Assembly: GCF_000006405.1 (NCBI RefSeq)
Contig: NW_003208445.1
Coordinates: forward strand, 43,932-107,931
DNA: 64,000 nucleotides
Direction of reading: 5' to 3'
DNA from: Perkinsus marinus ATCC 50983
Lineage: Eukaryota > Perkinsozoa > Perkinsida > Perkinsidae
Shown here: piece by piece, positions 1-10,887 of the stretch
Position numbering within the stretch: position 1 is the stretch's first letter
How the letters are laid out: each line of letters starts with the position of its first letter
Made by a program: the position numbers and the translations under genes
Notes under the pieces: generated by a model
What the model was told of the DNA's origin: nothing
Databases searched by the model: none
The model's input: the letters and a program-made list of their open reading frames with translations, nothing else

Positions 1-956
1 ATAGAGTAGAGGGTGAAGGATATTGATTAAACTAAAAGACTCTTTTTTTGATTAAACTAGATTTACACGTAAATTGAAAGTGGCCTTTTGTTTATGAGTT
101 AATCATTATCATATCGCACTTTCCACTTCCAACTTAGAAATTCCAAGGACTGGTTCAGTTCGCACTTCAGTTCATGGTGAAGCTAGTGTATAACGTGGTG
201 TCTTGTAGAACGTCATTAAGCATCGTACTGAACTCGCAAGATGTCGATCTGACGTGTATCTGTCCCTTCACAGACGGGTTGAAGTAGTAACCTTCGCAAG
301 TAACCTTCACCCGTGCATTCTGCTTCAACTCCAGTATGATAGGCAGACTGAATCGTAAAGAATGGCTGGGCTCAGTCATTTCGTCAGATTTCTGCATGAG
401 CGTCTGTATGTCAGCTCTGTGTCCTATGCGTCTTCGCATTCCTCGCACATGTTAAAACTTGAAAAGAACACGTGATATTTTGTCTAACCGAATTTCCTCA
501 GTCGGAACCGTCTTGCGTAAGAATATGATTCACGGAAGAATGTCGTCCCACAGCCAAACGCAACGCCAAATTCCCTTCTCCCAGCGATTGACGTTTTTCT
601 GGGGCTTATGACGTCCATTCGAATTATAATTTGTCTTCTCCCTCAATGCCTCTGCTATGCTGATAATCGCTCTCTATGCTCGTGAAAGGGAATGGTCATG
701 GTAAACGAAGCAGAACGAAGTTAACAGGGGAAAGAGCGGTATGCCATTCGAGTTAGGAAAGCCAATGACTGATCAGCTAGGACTTTCCCTCTGTCAAAAA
801 TCTGGTGCCATGCGACCTGTTCAGACCACCCCAAATTAACTCTTAAAAGATAGGAGTTCACTGTCAGTGAGCCGAACTCAAGATTAGATTGGCTCTGTAC
901 TGAAAGACTGATGAAGATACGAGACGTCCATAATATATACAATATGTACAATACGT
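1..956. other. gene-poor segment at window start
   Basis: No gene could be supported. A 93-codon minus-strand reading frame at 167-448 has no recognisable motif and no clear exon partners. The segment lies downstream of the eIF4E-family gene that ends at 957, so it probably holds that gene's 3' untranslated region plus spacer. Confidence 0.4.
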
Positions 957-3585
957 TCAAACTTCGATAGCATCGTTCCGCTCATGCCCTAGCGCTGTCG
1001 GCATCTTACTCGGAATACCTTCATCGTCGACATGCTCGTCCCCCTCTTGGTCCACCTCAGCCTCGTCATCTCCCATCATCCATTGATCATCGACATAATA
1101 GTAACCCTCCTCTCCATGCAAGGGGACCCCCTCCTCATTGTACTCTCCTTCCCAATACATAGCGGAATGATCCCATACGGGCGTCTCCATATAAAAGCTG
1201 TTGCTCGATCCAGTATCAGTCGATAGACCTGTCAGTTGACCGCAGCCAGCGCTACCCGGACAGAACTCGGGGGCATCTGCGTTGAACTCAGCATGAGGGT
1301 AATAGGCAGCCGCCTTGGGCGTAGTGTAAGGATCGTATAAAGTGTCGGGACATGTGATATCCTCGTTGGATGATGGTGTCATCATCATTGAACCAACGGC
1401 GTTCTCCATACCAGTGCACAGCCGCCAGTGAGAGGCACCGCTCCCTGAATAGCAACACCGTCATCAGATTAGTCGCGACCCGGCAAGTCCAAGAATGACT
1501 AAGATTCCTCTGATGACAAGTTCGGATACACAATTCGATACGATCACGACCACTGCTGGAAAAACCCAGGGAAGTGCTACCAAGCTTTCTCATGTTGTGA
1601 TTTATAGCTCCTCTGTGGTCCCTATACTCCACCTCAACCGTTTCTTGCATGTCCTCAGGGGCGATGGAACGTAGCTCCCAGTCTATGACCTATTCGAACG
1701 TCACTGCAATTACTGCCATTATTACGAAGCCTACCTCGAACAACTCGGGGTCAACCATAGTGTTCCAGAGAGCTATGGAATTGCCCCTGGGTCGAACTGA
1801 TAGTACAATACCGTTCTGAAGGCAACAACAATCAGTGACAATTTCCTGTATCAAATCGTGTCACCATCTTCTGAGGAGCCGTGAATAGATTTCCCAATAA
1901 GGCCAGGACACACGTGGAGTAGTACTCCTTACTATCCGATCGACAGAGGCCTTTAACAACCCAGCGGCCACCCTCCCTGAATGAGGAGGAAAGGATGCCT
2001 CCTGACACAGCTGCGTGTTGCGTTCGTACTGATTGTGTTCGTCCTCCCATGCGGGCTGGATACCATTCTTAAAAACAGATATAGTGCTGAACTTAGGCAA
2101 CTTCATGAGGTCGATGGAGTTCCAGAACTGCCAGAACCCCTCAACAGTGTCAACATCACCTAAGATCCCCAATAAAGATGTGTCTTGACAGGGCAGACGA
2201 CAGTGTGGCCTACCCAGACGTATAAGGCCCCGAGTATACTCCTCGGAATCTCGCGGTCCAGCTGGCTTGCATGAAGCGCCGCCGCCGCTCACCCCAGGAT
2301 CGTACCTAACCCAGACCCGTCTATGAGACAATTATCGCCCGATTCGAGAACTACCAAATCGTAAAAGTGTCGAACAGTGGAGTTCCTTCCTTTGCCTTTT
2401 CTTCAACTACTTCAACCTTGGCCGCCTCCTCCTCAACTACCTCAGTTGCTTTTTCAGTATCACCTACAATATGTCCATCCGATAGGGGATAATTCGATAC
2501 CGCACCTCCCGCAACAACAGGAGTCTCCTGTCGAGGCGTTGGTTCATTGTCAGTATTAATCTTATTCTCGCCATTAGTAGCGTTGTCACGAGCGACTTGC
2601 TCATCTATTCCTCCTGCCCCTTGCTGAACCTGCGTTGAGCATCACAGCGCACCCGCCACATTCAAGCCTACTTGACGGCCTCGTCTCCGCCTCCTATTCT
2701 TCAACACACTCACCGGTGCATGGTGAGTCTCATTTGCTGTGTCACCAACTTCTTGTGCGGGAATACCATTAGCTTTGTCGACCGCATGCTTTGACCGTGA
2801 CTTCTGTTTAGCCTGTAATAAGCATATCTCTACATAGCATGAAAAGGGAGCAGACCTTGAGTAGCTCCACTGCCTCCCTAGCCGCCGCGTTACCGCTTGT
2901 AGAGCCAAGCCATGGTGGAGGCATGTTGTAGGCACCAACAGTTGATGACGAAGAATCGGGATCCTTACGACTACTGAAGTCGAGGAGAAGGAGAAGTGAG
3001 CAGTTATTGTGGTGAGTGGAGACTTACTATTGCAGTACAGGAGATGGTTCCGCCTCAGAGTCGCTTCGAACACAGCTCCACAAGAGGTATCTAACACGGC
3101 ATTCTCATTCACTGTTCAGCGTGAGTGCCACGACCACCTGCTCTGAGGACATAGTGGTGGGCTAGCGCTGATGCCGGAGCGTCTGCGGGGGCGACTTGAA
3201 CTACGGCCTAGGCAGGACCGAGATGAGTAGGCAGAGGTGTAGTATGGCAAGTAGTACTCCTTTCACGTCTGGCAGCGGCCTCTTTGATTTGAGGTTCAGT
3301 GGCTTCATCGTCCGCTTCGAACTCGACTATAACGGAATCAGGCAGAATCTATAAGATACCAAACTGGTGACCGAAGAGAAGACGGACAGAGCCTTAGCTT
3401 ACAAACTGGCCATCTATAATATCCGGATCTGCTCCTGCTTCTTCGGCTCTGCTGTTATTACTACTACTACTGTTCTTACCATCCTGTTGTTCCTCCTCAG
3501 CATCATCAGTAGTAGTAGAGGGAGAGCGGATGGACGTGGTGACCACAGCTGCTGCCATACACTGGACAGGTACTGATCCAAACAA
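957..3585 (-). CDS. eIF4E-family mRNA cap-binding protein, multi-exon
   Basis: Translation initiation factor 4E family; binds the 7-methylguanosine cap. Read on the minus strand through short introns, the core is clear: an exon ending in FTIW joins WYDP (cap-binding-region Trp), then EEYTRGLIRLG joins DVDTVEGFWQFWNSID, then FKNGIQPAWEDEHN joins QEGGRWVVKG, and finally NGIVLSVRPRGNSIALW. These match the eIF4E signatures TVE-FW, WEDE-N-GG-W and VLSVR-IA-W. Introns near 2290-2350, 2160-2210 and 1980-2030 have GT-AG ends and restore frame. A long Ser/Glu-rich, low-complexity N-terminal extension runs from about 3585 to 2370. The C-terminal exon (1409-957) is acidic and Tyr-rich. The start at 3585 is the first ATG of the first exon I could chain and is less certain than the core. 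Both extensions make it much longer than canonical eIF4E; a divergent class is possible. Confidence 0.85.
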
Positions 3586-4836
3586 CTACTATTGGCACCA
3601 TATTCTAGTACTACAACGCAGTGCTCGATGAGGGAGAAGCAATAAGGTTATACTACTGCTAGAAACCATTTAATTCGATCACTACTACGGTATGTATTGT
3701 TCTGTTCGGGCGAGCGCGTTGTAGACGAAACGCATAACGATACCAGCATGGAATCTTGGGAAGTAATAAATCCTAACCCAGTGAGGTACAGGAGCCTCCT
3801 CAGAGAAGGTATGTGAGCACGAGCGACGCTCTAGTAAATGTTGTAGAGATCGATCTGCTACAAGAAGGAAGCACCGGAGTTATGATATAAAAGCCGCCCT
3901 CCCCTCAGAATGTGTATACAGATTGAAACAGTCCTTAATTACGAGCAATACATGAAGGCTGCGGCCATCGACTCGATTCCTTCACTCCTCTTGGCCTTCA
4001 TCCCTCAGCGAGTGTTTAGAACGGCTCCAGAATGTGTATACGGAGTATTTGAACTGATGTTGTGTTTGAAGTAGCAGAGACATCCGGAGAGGCCGACTCT
4101 GGAGGGTCGTGTATATCCTATACTTTGGCTACATCTGAGATCGGGTAGAAAGATTCACAATAAGCCCACTTTTGAACCACCCTGCAAAGGCACATAATAT
4201 GACCGCATTATGACAGCAAGTAGATGATATTTCTTCCTATCAGAATTCAATGATATTATTGACTTCCACACGTCTTTGTTGACCACGGAGAATCGAAATG
4301 GTCATTATCGTTAATGTACGTTTTCCATCGGGAAAGCGCTAAGTTCTGCATCGCTCCGCTAAGATCTGTCACTTTCCTGCAATAATTAGTGATATTTCCT
4401 GCATTTCTCCACCGCGCGCGCCCTATCGAATTCCTGTGTGCAGAGCAGGAGAGTCGAGTATATAATGCCCAAGGCCTATCTTAAATACAAAGGGGAGGGT
4501 ACACTAGGAGCTATCATTAGCCAACGAGGTAATACGGGGGAGGCTTCTACTACGGGCAATCTGGGATGCGGGGGGCTGGGTCGCGTCGTATAGCTGATTT
4601 TGGTATTCGAAAACTAACCCTTTTTCGAATAATATCAAAATTGTTTTCGAATTTTATTATTGCCATTTGGTAATTGTCGTAGTTGTTGTCGGGCTAGCTC
4701 CAGTGGAAGCTGTGTACCTTTTCGTGTACTTCCGCAGTAGAGGACTCTCTTTGTTTTCACTGGAACTCATAGGTTTCGCTATTATGAATTTTATAATACG
4801 CTTAGACTAGCAGTAAGGGGCAAAACGAGTTAGCAG
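3586..4836. promoter_or_regulatory. divergent intergenic region between eIF4E-like (-) and UTP12 (+) genes
   Basis: About 1.25 kb separates two divergently transcribed genes, so it should contain both promoters. I see no coding exon with conserved content. Visible features are an 11-base motif atcgctccgct at 4350-4360 and an alternating CG run, cgcgcgcgccc, at 4413-4423. Both recur upstream of the DDX54 gene near 34085-34116. The first exon of UTP12 may also lie near the right edge, because I could not place its usual N-terminal motif. Confidence 0.4.
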
Positions 4837-7800
4837 TTGGAAAGTCCTCCTACTCTCCCTAGATTCAATCTGATTGATATTTCATTATCAACTTTCAAGA
4901 TTGTGATAAATACCATCATTACTTGTAGTTGTCTCAGGCAATGTAGTGCTAACCAGTGGCAATCCCAGTACCTCATCATCCTCCCAAGCTGCAACCCCTC
5001 GATATGCTTTCTGTCCTACCAACGATACTGTTACTGTATGGGACATCAAGACTCAGACCATAAAGGGTGTTATGGAGGTCCCCTTGGGACGAGATGAACT
5101 CCACAAGAGATCACCTCAAGTACACTCCCTACATTGTGTTTCAAATACCTCATACCACACCTCAGGTAACTGCATTATCCGATCTGTTCATACCAAGTAC
5201 TACAGCCAATGGCTGGGCTGGCGCTAAGATGGCTGTTGGATATAGTGATGGTAGTAGTAGTACTACTACTATGTAGTTACTTTGGACTGTTGTTCACGTT
5301 TTGATGGTATAGGTTACATTCGAATATTTGCATTCGAGGAGAGCAAGCCAGGGTCTGTGGAAGGCATGTGGGTGCCTGAAGTATCCTTTATAGGACATCG
5401 ATCGGCTGTTAATGTCCTCAAGATCTCCCGAGGTGGCTTCCAACTCTGTAAGTGATGGCCTTCTGTGGTGGTGGAGGTATATAGTGGATGTTGTTCATTC
5501 CACCCTAGTATATGTTTCAACGCTGGTCATAGCGCTAAAGGCCATAATATATGTGTGTTCCTATAGGTAGCGGTGGAGCTGATAATGACGTCATTTTATG
5601 GGATGTAGTGGCAGAGGCTGGTATGTGCCGACTTAGTGGTCATAAGGATCAAGTCACTGGCCTGGTAGTAATAGTAGTAGGATACGAAATATGTGGAAAA
5701 GTTTTCTGTAGACACTACTGTATGATAACGAGTCTACCGATGCATCTATAGCATATGTAGTGAGTGTATCGAAGGATACTACCTGCAAGGTGTGGAGTGT
5801 GGGAACACAGATATGTGTTCAGACATGTAATGCTGCATTGTAGTGGCTTATGTAATATTCATTTCATACCATCAGGTGCTGAATCTCGAGGGGAGTTATG
5901 GTCAGTCGCATGTATGGTGATGTCATCGACGACAGCTGTTGATGTGGGCAGCTCTGCGAACAAGACTGTGCTCATAGTCACTGGTGGAGTTGATCAGAAG
6001 CTTTATATGTAATAGTTGAGGGAGGTGTGGTATAAGGATTTGGGACGAAGCAGAGAGTGTAAATCTTCTTGAGTGATTACAGGAGGCTAGGGAGGGGGTA
6101 TATGTAGGATAAAATAGTGCTTGAATGGAAGCGTTCAATATTGATCGGTCGTTGTTGTGGTAAGCAGTAATGGAGGAATGTTTGCTTCCCTCAGCTGAGC
6201 TCAGGAGTTTTCTCATCACATTATCACAAGTTACTAGTAGGCTTTAGTAGAAGTAAACAAGACTCAACAAAATTTCCAAAGTGTTTAGCCGAATTGTCAC
6301 CAACAAACGTAGTTGACCATGTTCATATGCTCTCTTCCCTAGGTACGCGGTGTCAGCCTTGTCACTGGTGTCTGGTGGAGGGCTGGACGCTAGTGGAGAT
6401 ATGATGAAGTTCCTTGGTCCTCTGGACAGGGGTAGTGGTGAATCTGGCATGAAGAAACGTGTTGGTAGGAGTAGTAGTGGAGTGGTTCAACAAGAGCTGT
6501 TATCATCAGCTACACTGGCATTTGCTGAAGACGGCACCAGACTGCTGGCTCAGGCGGTTGGTAGGACTGTGGAGGTGTTCGATGCGGTAGTAGTAGTAGG
6601 CAGAGGTGTGGTATGGGATTAGGAGTGATATGATAGATCACTGAGAAGGCTCGTAAGAGGGTACAGCGACGTAAACGTGAGAAAGCAGCTAAGAAGCAGA
6701 AGGCGGCGAAGGAAGGTAGGAAGGTTGTGTGGCGTTGTAGGATTGGACGGAGGTGTGGTATGACAGGTGGCGTGGAGGAGCCACAACAGGAGGGGGAGGA
6801 GGGCACTACTGAGAAGGTCATGACTGCAGCTGAGCTGTTCAAACTGCGCGATAAGGTGGAGTTGGTAGGAGTTGCCTGACGTCGCTCATGTGCTCTCTAG
6901 CTGATACATTTCCCTGGCAAGATCGGCTCGATGTCTGTGTGTAAGGACTCAGTTTGTGTTGGCCTGCTGGATAACTCTATCCACTTGGTAGCAACGATGA
7001 TAGTAGTGTGGAGTAGGAAGGTGCTGCTTGGTGGTAGATACCATCGCTTACGGTGGAGCTGCAGAGGTCGGGCCAGGATGATGAGGAAAGTGTCGAGGCT
7101 GCCGAGAAGGAGCGTATGAGTATCGTAACGAAGGGTCATCGTCAAGCTGTGCGGTAATAATGATAATGTGTTATATGGAGGGGGAGGAGGTCTTGTATTT
7201 AGGTTTGTATCCTTCTCAGCGGATAGCACAATGTTGTTGTCATGCTCGGGAGAGTCGTTGAGGGTATGGACTGCTCAGAGTAGCAAGCAGTGTGTGAGGC
7301 ATATAGACAATACAGGCTACAGTAAGGCGGCTTGGATCAAGTTTGGCTCGATTATGTTGTTGTTGTTTTTGATCAGTTCTATGTGGTCGTTGGTATGCTG
7401 GTAACCAGCATGTGGTGTGTGGAAGTAAAGATGGTTGTCTAGCACTGTACGACTTACAGACAGGGGAATGTAGATGTCGGGTAGTAGTAGTATATGGTTG
7501 TGGTAGAGTCAGTTGGTGAGTATGGCCAACGCCTCCTGTTATGTAGGTACTCGCCTCAGAGGGAGGACAGCCTCTGTATGGCATTTGTGATGATCCTGAT
7601 GGGGAAGGTGGTAAATGGGGTCGCTGGAAATGTGTTAGACTCCTGTGCGAGCGTTCGGGTGTGAATGTTTCATCAGAGTATCCCAGCTCGCTGAGAGCGC
7701 TCTATAATGACTCTGTCATCTTGTAGTAGTTATATGATAGTGTTATTAGCTTAGAATTTCTGGTTAATATAACTGTGATGTAGAGAGCTCGGGTTCATGC

Positions 7801-8597
7801 CATAGTACTACTACTACAGCAGTGCAAGAGTAGTACTATTCTAGTAGTAGTCGGCAATCCATGTGTTATGGCACGTTGAGTTCTTCGAGCTGCATCTCTC
7901 ACTCCTGATCAGATAACTTTATCACAGTTGGTGCCGATAAGACGTTACGCTACTACACCACTGACTTGGCTAATGTTGATGACGAGTCATCTATACTAAT
8001 AGAGGTAATAAGTTTGGTATGTCCGTCCGTTCGGGGGATAGTTGCCGTTCCAGGATGAGTCTAAACGCTTGACATTGAATGATGATGGCCTTTGTGTTGC
8101 GCTGTCTCCTAAGGATAAGAAGAAACCTGATGCTCCCAGGTAGTAGTATTATTACGGAAAATTTTACCCATTGTAAAACGTTGGGAGTATTAGGTTCTTG
8201 GCTATCGGCTTGCTTGACTCTACTATTACTGTTGTTTATGCTGATACTGGGAAGCAGTTCCTCACTTTGTATGGTCATCAACTACCTGTAAGGAACTCAG
8301 TGGGTTCATACGCTTTGTAGTGTTCAAACCGGTAGGTGCTCGCGGTTGCCTTTTCTGATGATGGACAACTCCTGGCCTCGGGTTCGGCTGATAAGAATAT
8401 CAAATTATGGCATCCTAAATTCGGTAAGCATTGAGAAAAGGTTGAAAATAATAACAATTATTTCCTTTAGGTAATTGTCTTCATTCCCTCCGAGCTCATG
8501 AGTCGTCGGTGACCAGCATTGCATGGTTACCGCAGACACACTACTTGGCCAGTGTGGGCAAGGTCGATGGTCTGTTGAAACTGTGGGATTGTGATAG

Positions 8598-8664
<67 letters not shown>

Positions 8665-9961
8665 CTTGTATGTGGCTTACATGGGAGGGTTGTTCAGATC
8701 GGAGGAGATAACATCGCTACCTGGTCATAATGGTGATGTATGGTCAGTAGCATGTGATGCTGATGGTGCATTGTTGGCGACTGGAGGGGCTGATAGATGT
8801 ATAAGGCTGTGGAAAAGGAGTGATGAACAGATGTTCATCGAGGAAGTAGTATATTATATAGTGTTTTCGTGAATACACAATTATACACGTCGCACGTGGT
8901 ACAATATACAAGTCGCAAATGAAACCTTTGTTAACGTTGAGGTGTGAACCAGGCGTTAGACAATCTTATGTTCCCGATCATTTTAATTTCGGCACGAGGT
9001 TGTTTCTGGGGACCATGTATAATATGTTGAAATATATTTGGAAGTAGTAGTATTTTTCAAGTTGATCATTGCCTTGTATGAAATGTTGTTCCGCGTTGTT
9101 GTGGTAGAGCATTGGTAGTCCAGTTGATAAAACGTTGATGATGTCAGGAGCAAGAGGAAGCCCTTGATAGACAGCTAGAGGAGGAGACCGCTAGAGAGGC
9201 AGCCGTAGTGACTATGGCCAGGCCTACTAGACGTACTACACTAAGGCGTGCTTACCTAGAGGAGCATGGTGGTGCTGTAGGTACTATGGAAACGGTGAAG
9301 TCCGCAGAGCGCTTGATGGAGGCTCTAGATGAGGTTAGAGAGGCTTCGGCTGAGGAGGGTGATGCTGAGGAGAGGAAATCAAGTCCGCAAGAGTCTATCA
9401 AGGTGAGTGTGTTGATGTAGTTATCAATGCATTCACTGATGCTCAGACACTACGTATAATGGCAGCTATCCCCGTAGCGGACATGCAGGAAGTTGTACTC
9501 GCTTTACCTGTCACGTAATAGAAATGTTCTCTACTCATTTTATGGCAATTTACNNNNNNNNNNNNNNNNNNNNNNNNNNNNNNNNNNNNNNNNNNNNNNN
9601 NNNNNNNNNNNNNNNNNNNNNNNNNNNNNNNNNNNNNNNNNNNNNNNNNNNNNGTACATGATCCCAGCAGCAGACGCTTGTTGGTCGACTTAGAGATCTC
9701 TGTAAGGCTATCTGCAGAAAGATGTAGGATAGATGGTTATGTGTGCTCCTTGTGGTAGGTATGATGTTGCAAGTACTGCTGTTGACGAGGCAGGTGTGGC
9801 TCGATCGGCTGCGATGATAGCCAGGCAAGAGTAAGTATTGTCATGCGTAGTACTAAAATTGCTAGTGTTGAGCTATTAGGTTGAAGAGACGTAAGGAGAT
9901 AGGAGATCTTGATGCAGAGGATAGAGCCTATCGGAAGTCCAGGAGAATAAGTGGCAAGTGA
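4837..9961 (+). CDS. UTP12: UTP12/WDR3 WD40 protein of the small-subunit processome
   Basis: Nucleolar tandem WD40 protein of the UTP-B complex needed for 18S pre-rRNA processing. Exons in order encode [29 protein letters not shown], the [12 protein letters not shown] repeat with [11 protein letters not shown], later repeats such as [56 protein letters not shown] and [14 protein letters not shown], then a charged linker and the family-specific segment [21 protein letters not shown] Utp12 C-terminal domain follows ([12 protein letters not shown]), is interrupted by the N gap at 9554-9653, and ends in KSRRISGK and TGA at 9959-9961. Order and content match WDR3/Utp12 over its length. More than ten introns of roughly 40-70 nt are present, many starting GTAGTAG. 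The true ATG is unresolved; the span starts at the earliest plausible exon. Confidence 0.9.
8598..8660 (+). repeat. (TAG)n / (GTA)n microsatellite at the 5' end of a UTP12 intron
   Basis: About twenty tandem TAG triplets directly follow the exon ending in WDCDR. The intron resumes with gtggcttgtatg and ends in gttgttcag before the exon encoding [14 protein letters not shown]. The first unit provides the GT donor, and every unit also carries an AG. Confidence 0.95.
9554..9653. other. scaffold gap (100 N) inside UTP12
   Basis: Exactly 100 Ns, the usual placeholder for a gap of unknown size. It removes part of the Utp12 C-terminal domain. Confidence 1.
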
Positions 9962-10773
9962 CTCGTATGCTACGATTTACCAAGTTCCTATTGTTATCAC
10001 TGCATCCAACGGCAACAGTGATGATGTCTATGACATACGTAAACTCCGTTATAATGGTTTCCATTGTTGGGCGTATCTTTGAATTCTTCGCGGTGCGCAT
10101 TATGGGAGGTAGATGCATTATCGGAAGTTGATCGATCTTTTCATGATGTCAAACTGTGGCGACTTCTTTTCTCACAGCATGGAGAATCGCAGTTTTGAAA
10201 GGTGAATTCATTTCCCAATCAACTTGTTTTTCACAAGTACATGTTAGGTATCGAGGACCTTGGTAGTGTCGATAATAAGAGCGTAATGGTGGCCTAGTGG
10301 GGGCTTCAGACTGATAAGAAGAAGTGATGTAATCACTGACCTTTTAGATGCCGATATATCTACTACAGGGAAGCCCCAGGTAGTGTTTTGGATCGGAAGG
10401 GTTGCGGTTGCTATGATGAAATTGAGTGCGTATTCAGTGGCTGGGTAGTAGTAGATCGTAGGTGCAGTTTTCTCCCGCAGGGCGGTTTCTTGTATAGGCA
10501 TAGTATGGCCGTATCAGGGTGATCGATGTTTGTGGAAACCTGTCAGGAATATCGGTATCTATGACAAAAGCGAACGGGTAAGTTGGGGTCGCCTTTAAGT
10601 GTCAGAATCTGTTACTACTCCTGCTATGGAATCGTACGCATAAAGTGTCTCGACGTAGCGACCTATATTGTAGCATATTATTATAGCAAATGTATCGGTT
10701 GGTCGAATGAGTCTTTCTTAAGTGTCCTCTGCCTTTGCTGGTCGGATTGTTATCATTGAATTGGTTGTTGCAG
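9962..10773. other. spacer between UTP12 and the UPF1-like exon
   Basis: No conserved coding content recognised. A plausible short exon (DADISTTGKPQ, around 10348-10380) sits between AG and GT dinucleotides, but it matches nothing I know, so I do not call it. If the UPF1-like exon belongs to a live gene, its N-terminal exons should be here. Confidence 0.3.
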
Positions 10774-10887
10774 GTACTGCTATTTGAGTTCTCCTGAGTG
10801 TGTGGTACAGTGCAACGTGTGTAGAGGTTGGTTCTGCAACTCACATCGTATTAGGAGTGCAAGTCATATCATCAGTCATTCAGCGCG
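10774..10887 (+). CDS. UPF1: orphan exon of a UPF1-type CH zinc-binding domain
   Basis: A 114-nt open exon is bounded by ttgcag and gtaagt. It encodes YCYLSSPECVVQCN followed by RGWFCNSHRI and SHIISH. This is the Cys/His-rich CH domain of UPF1, the nonsense-mediated-decay helicase: CxxCG-type pair, CVV-CN, WFCN, and SHI-H, in the right order and spacing. Splice phase is 1 at the acceptor and 2 at the donor. I could not find the rest of the CH domain upstream or any helicase motif (GTGKT, DEAD-like) in the following 2.3 kb, so it may be a fragment, a pseudogene, or a gene whose other exons are too diverged to read by eye. Confidence 0.65.

Noticed and set aside
957-1226. plus-strand hydrophobic frame opposite the eIF4E-family C-terminal exon
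   Set aside because: It is the complement of an acidic coding exon (GAG/GAC codons read as CTC/GTC), a common shadow.
5150-5165. reverse copy of the aggtgtggtat intron motif in UTP12
   Set aside because: It lies in a coding exon ([11 protein letters not shown]) and probably matches by chance, so it is not counted as an introner copy.
8591-8872. poly-serine protein (MIGSSSS...) read through the TAG repeat
   Set aside because: The serine run is an intronic GTA/TAG microsatellite; only the part after the intron is UTP12 exon.
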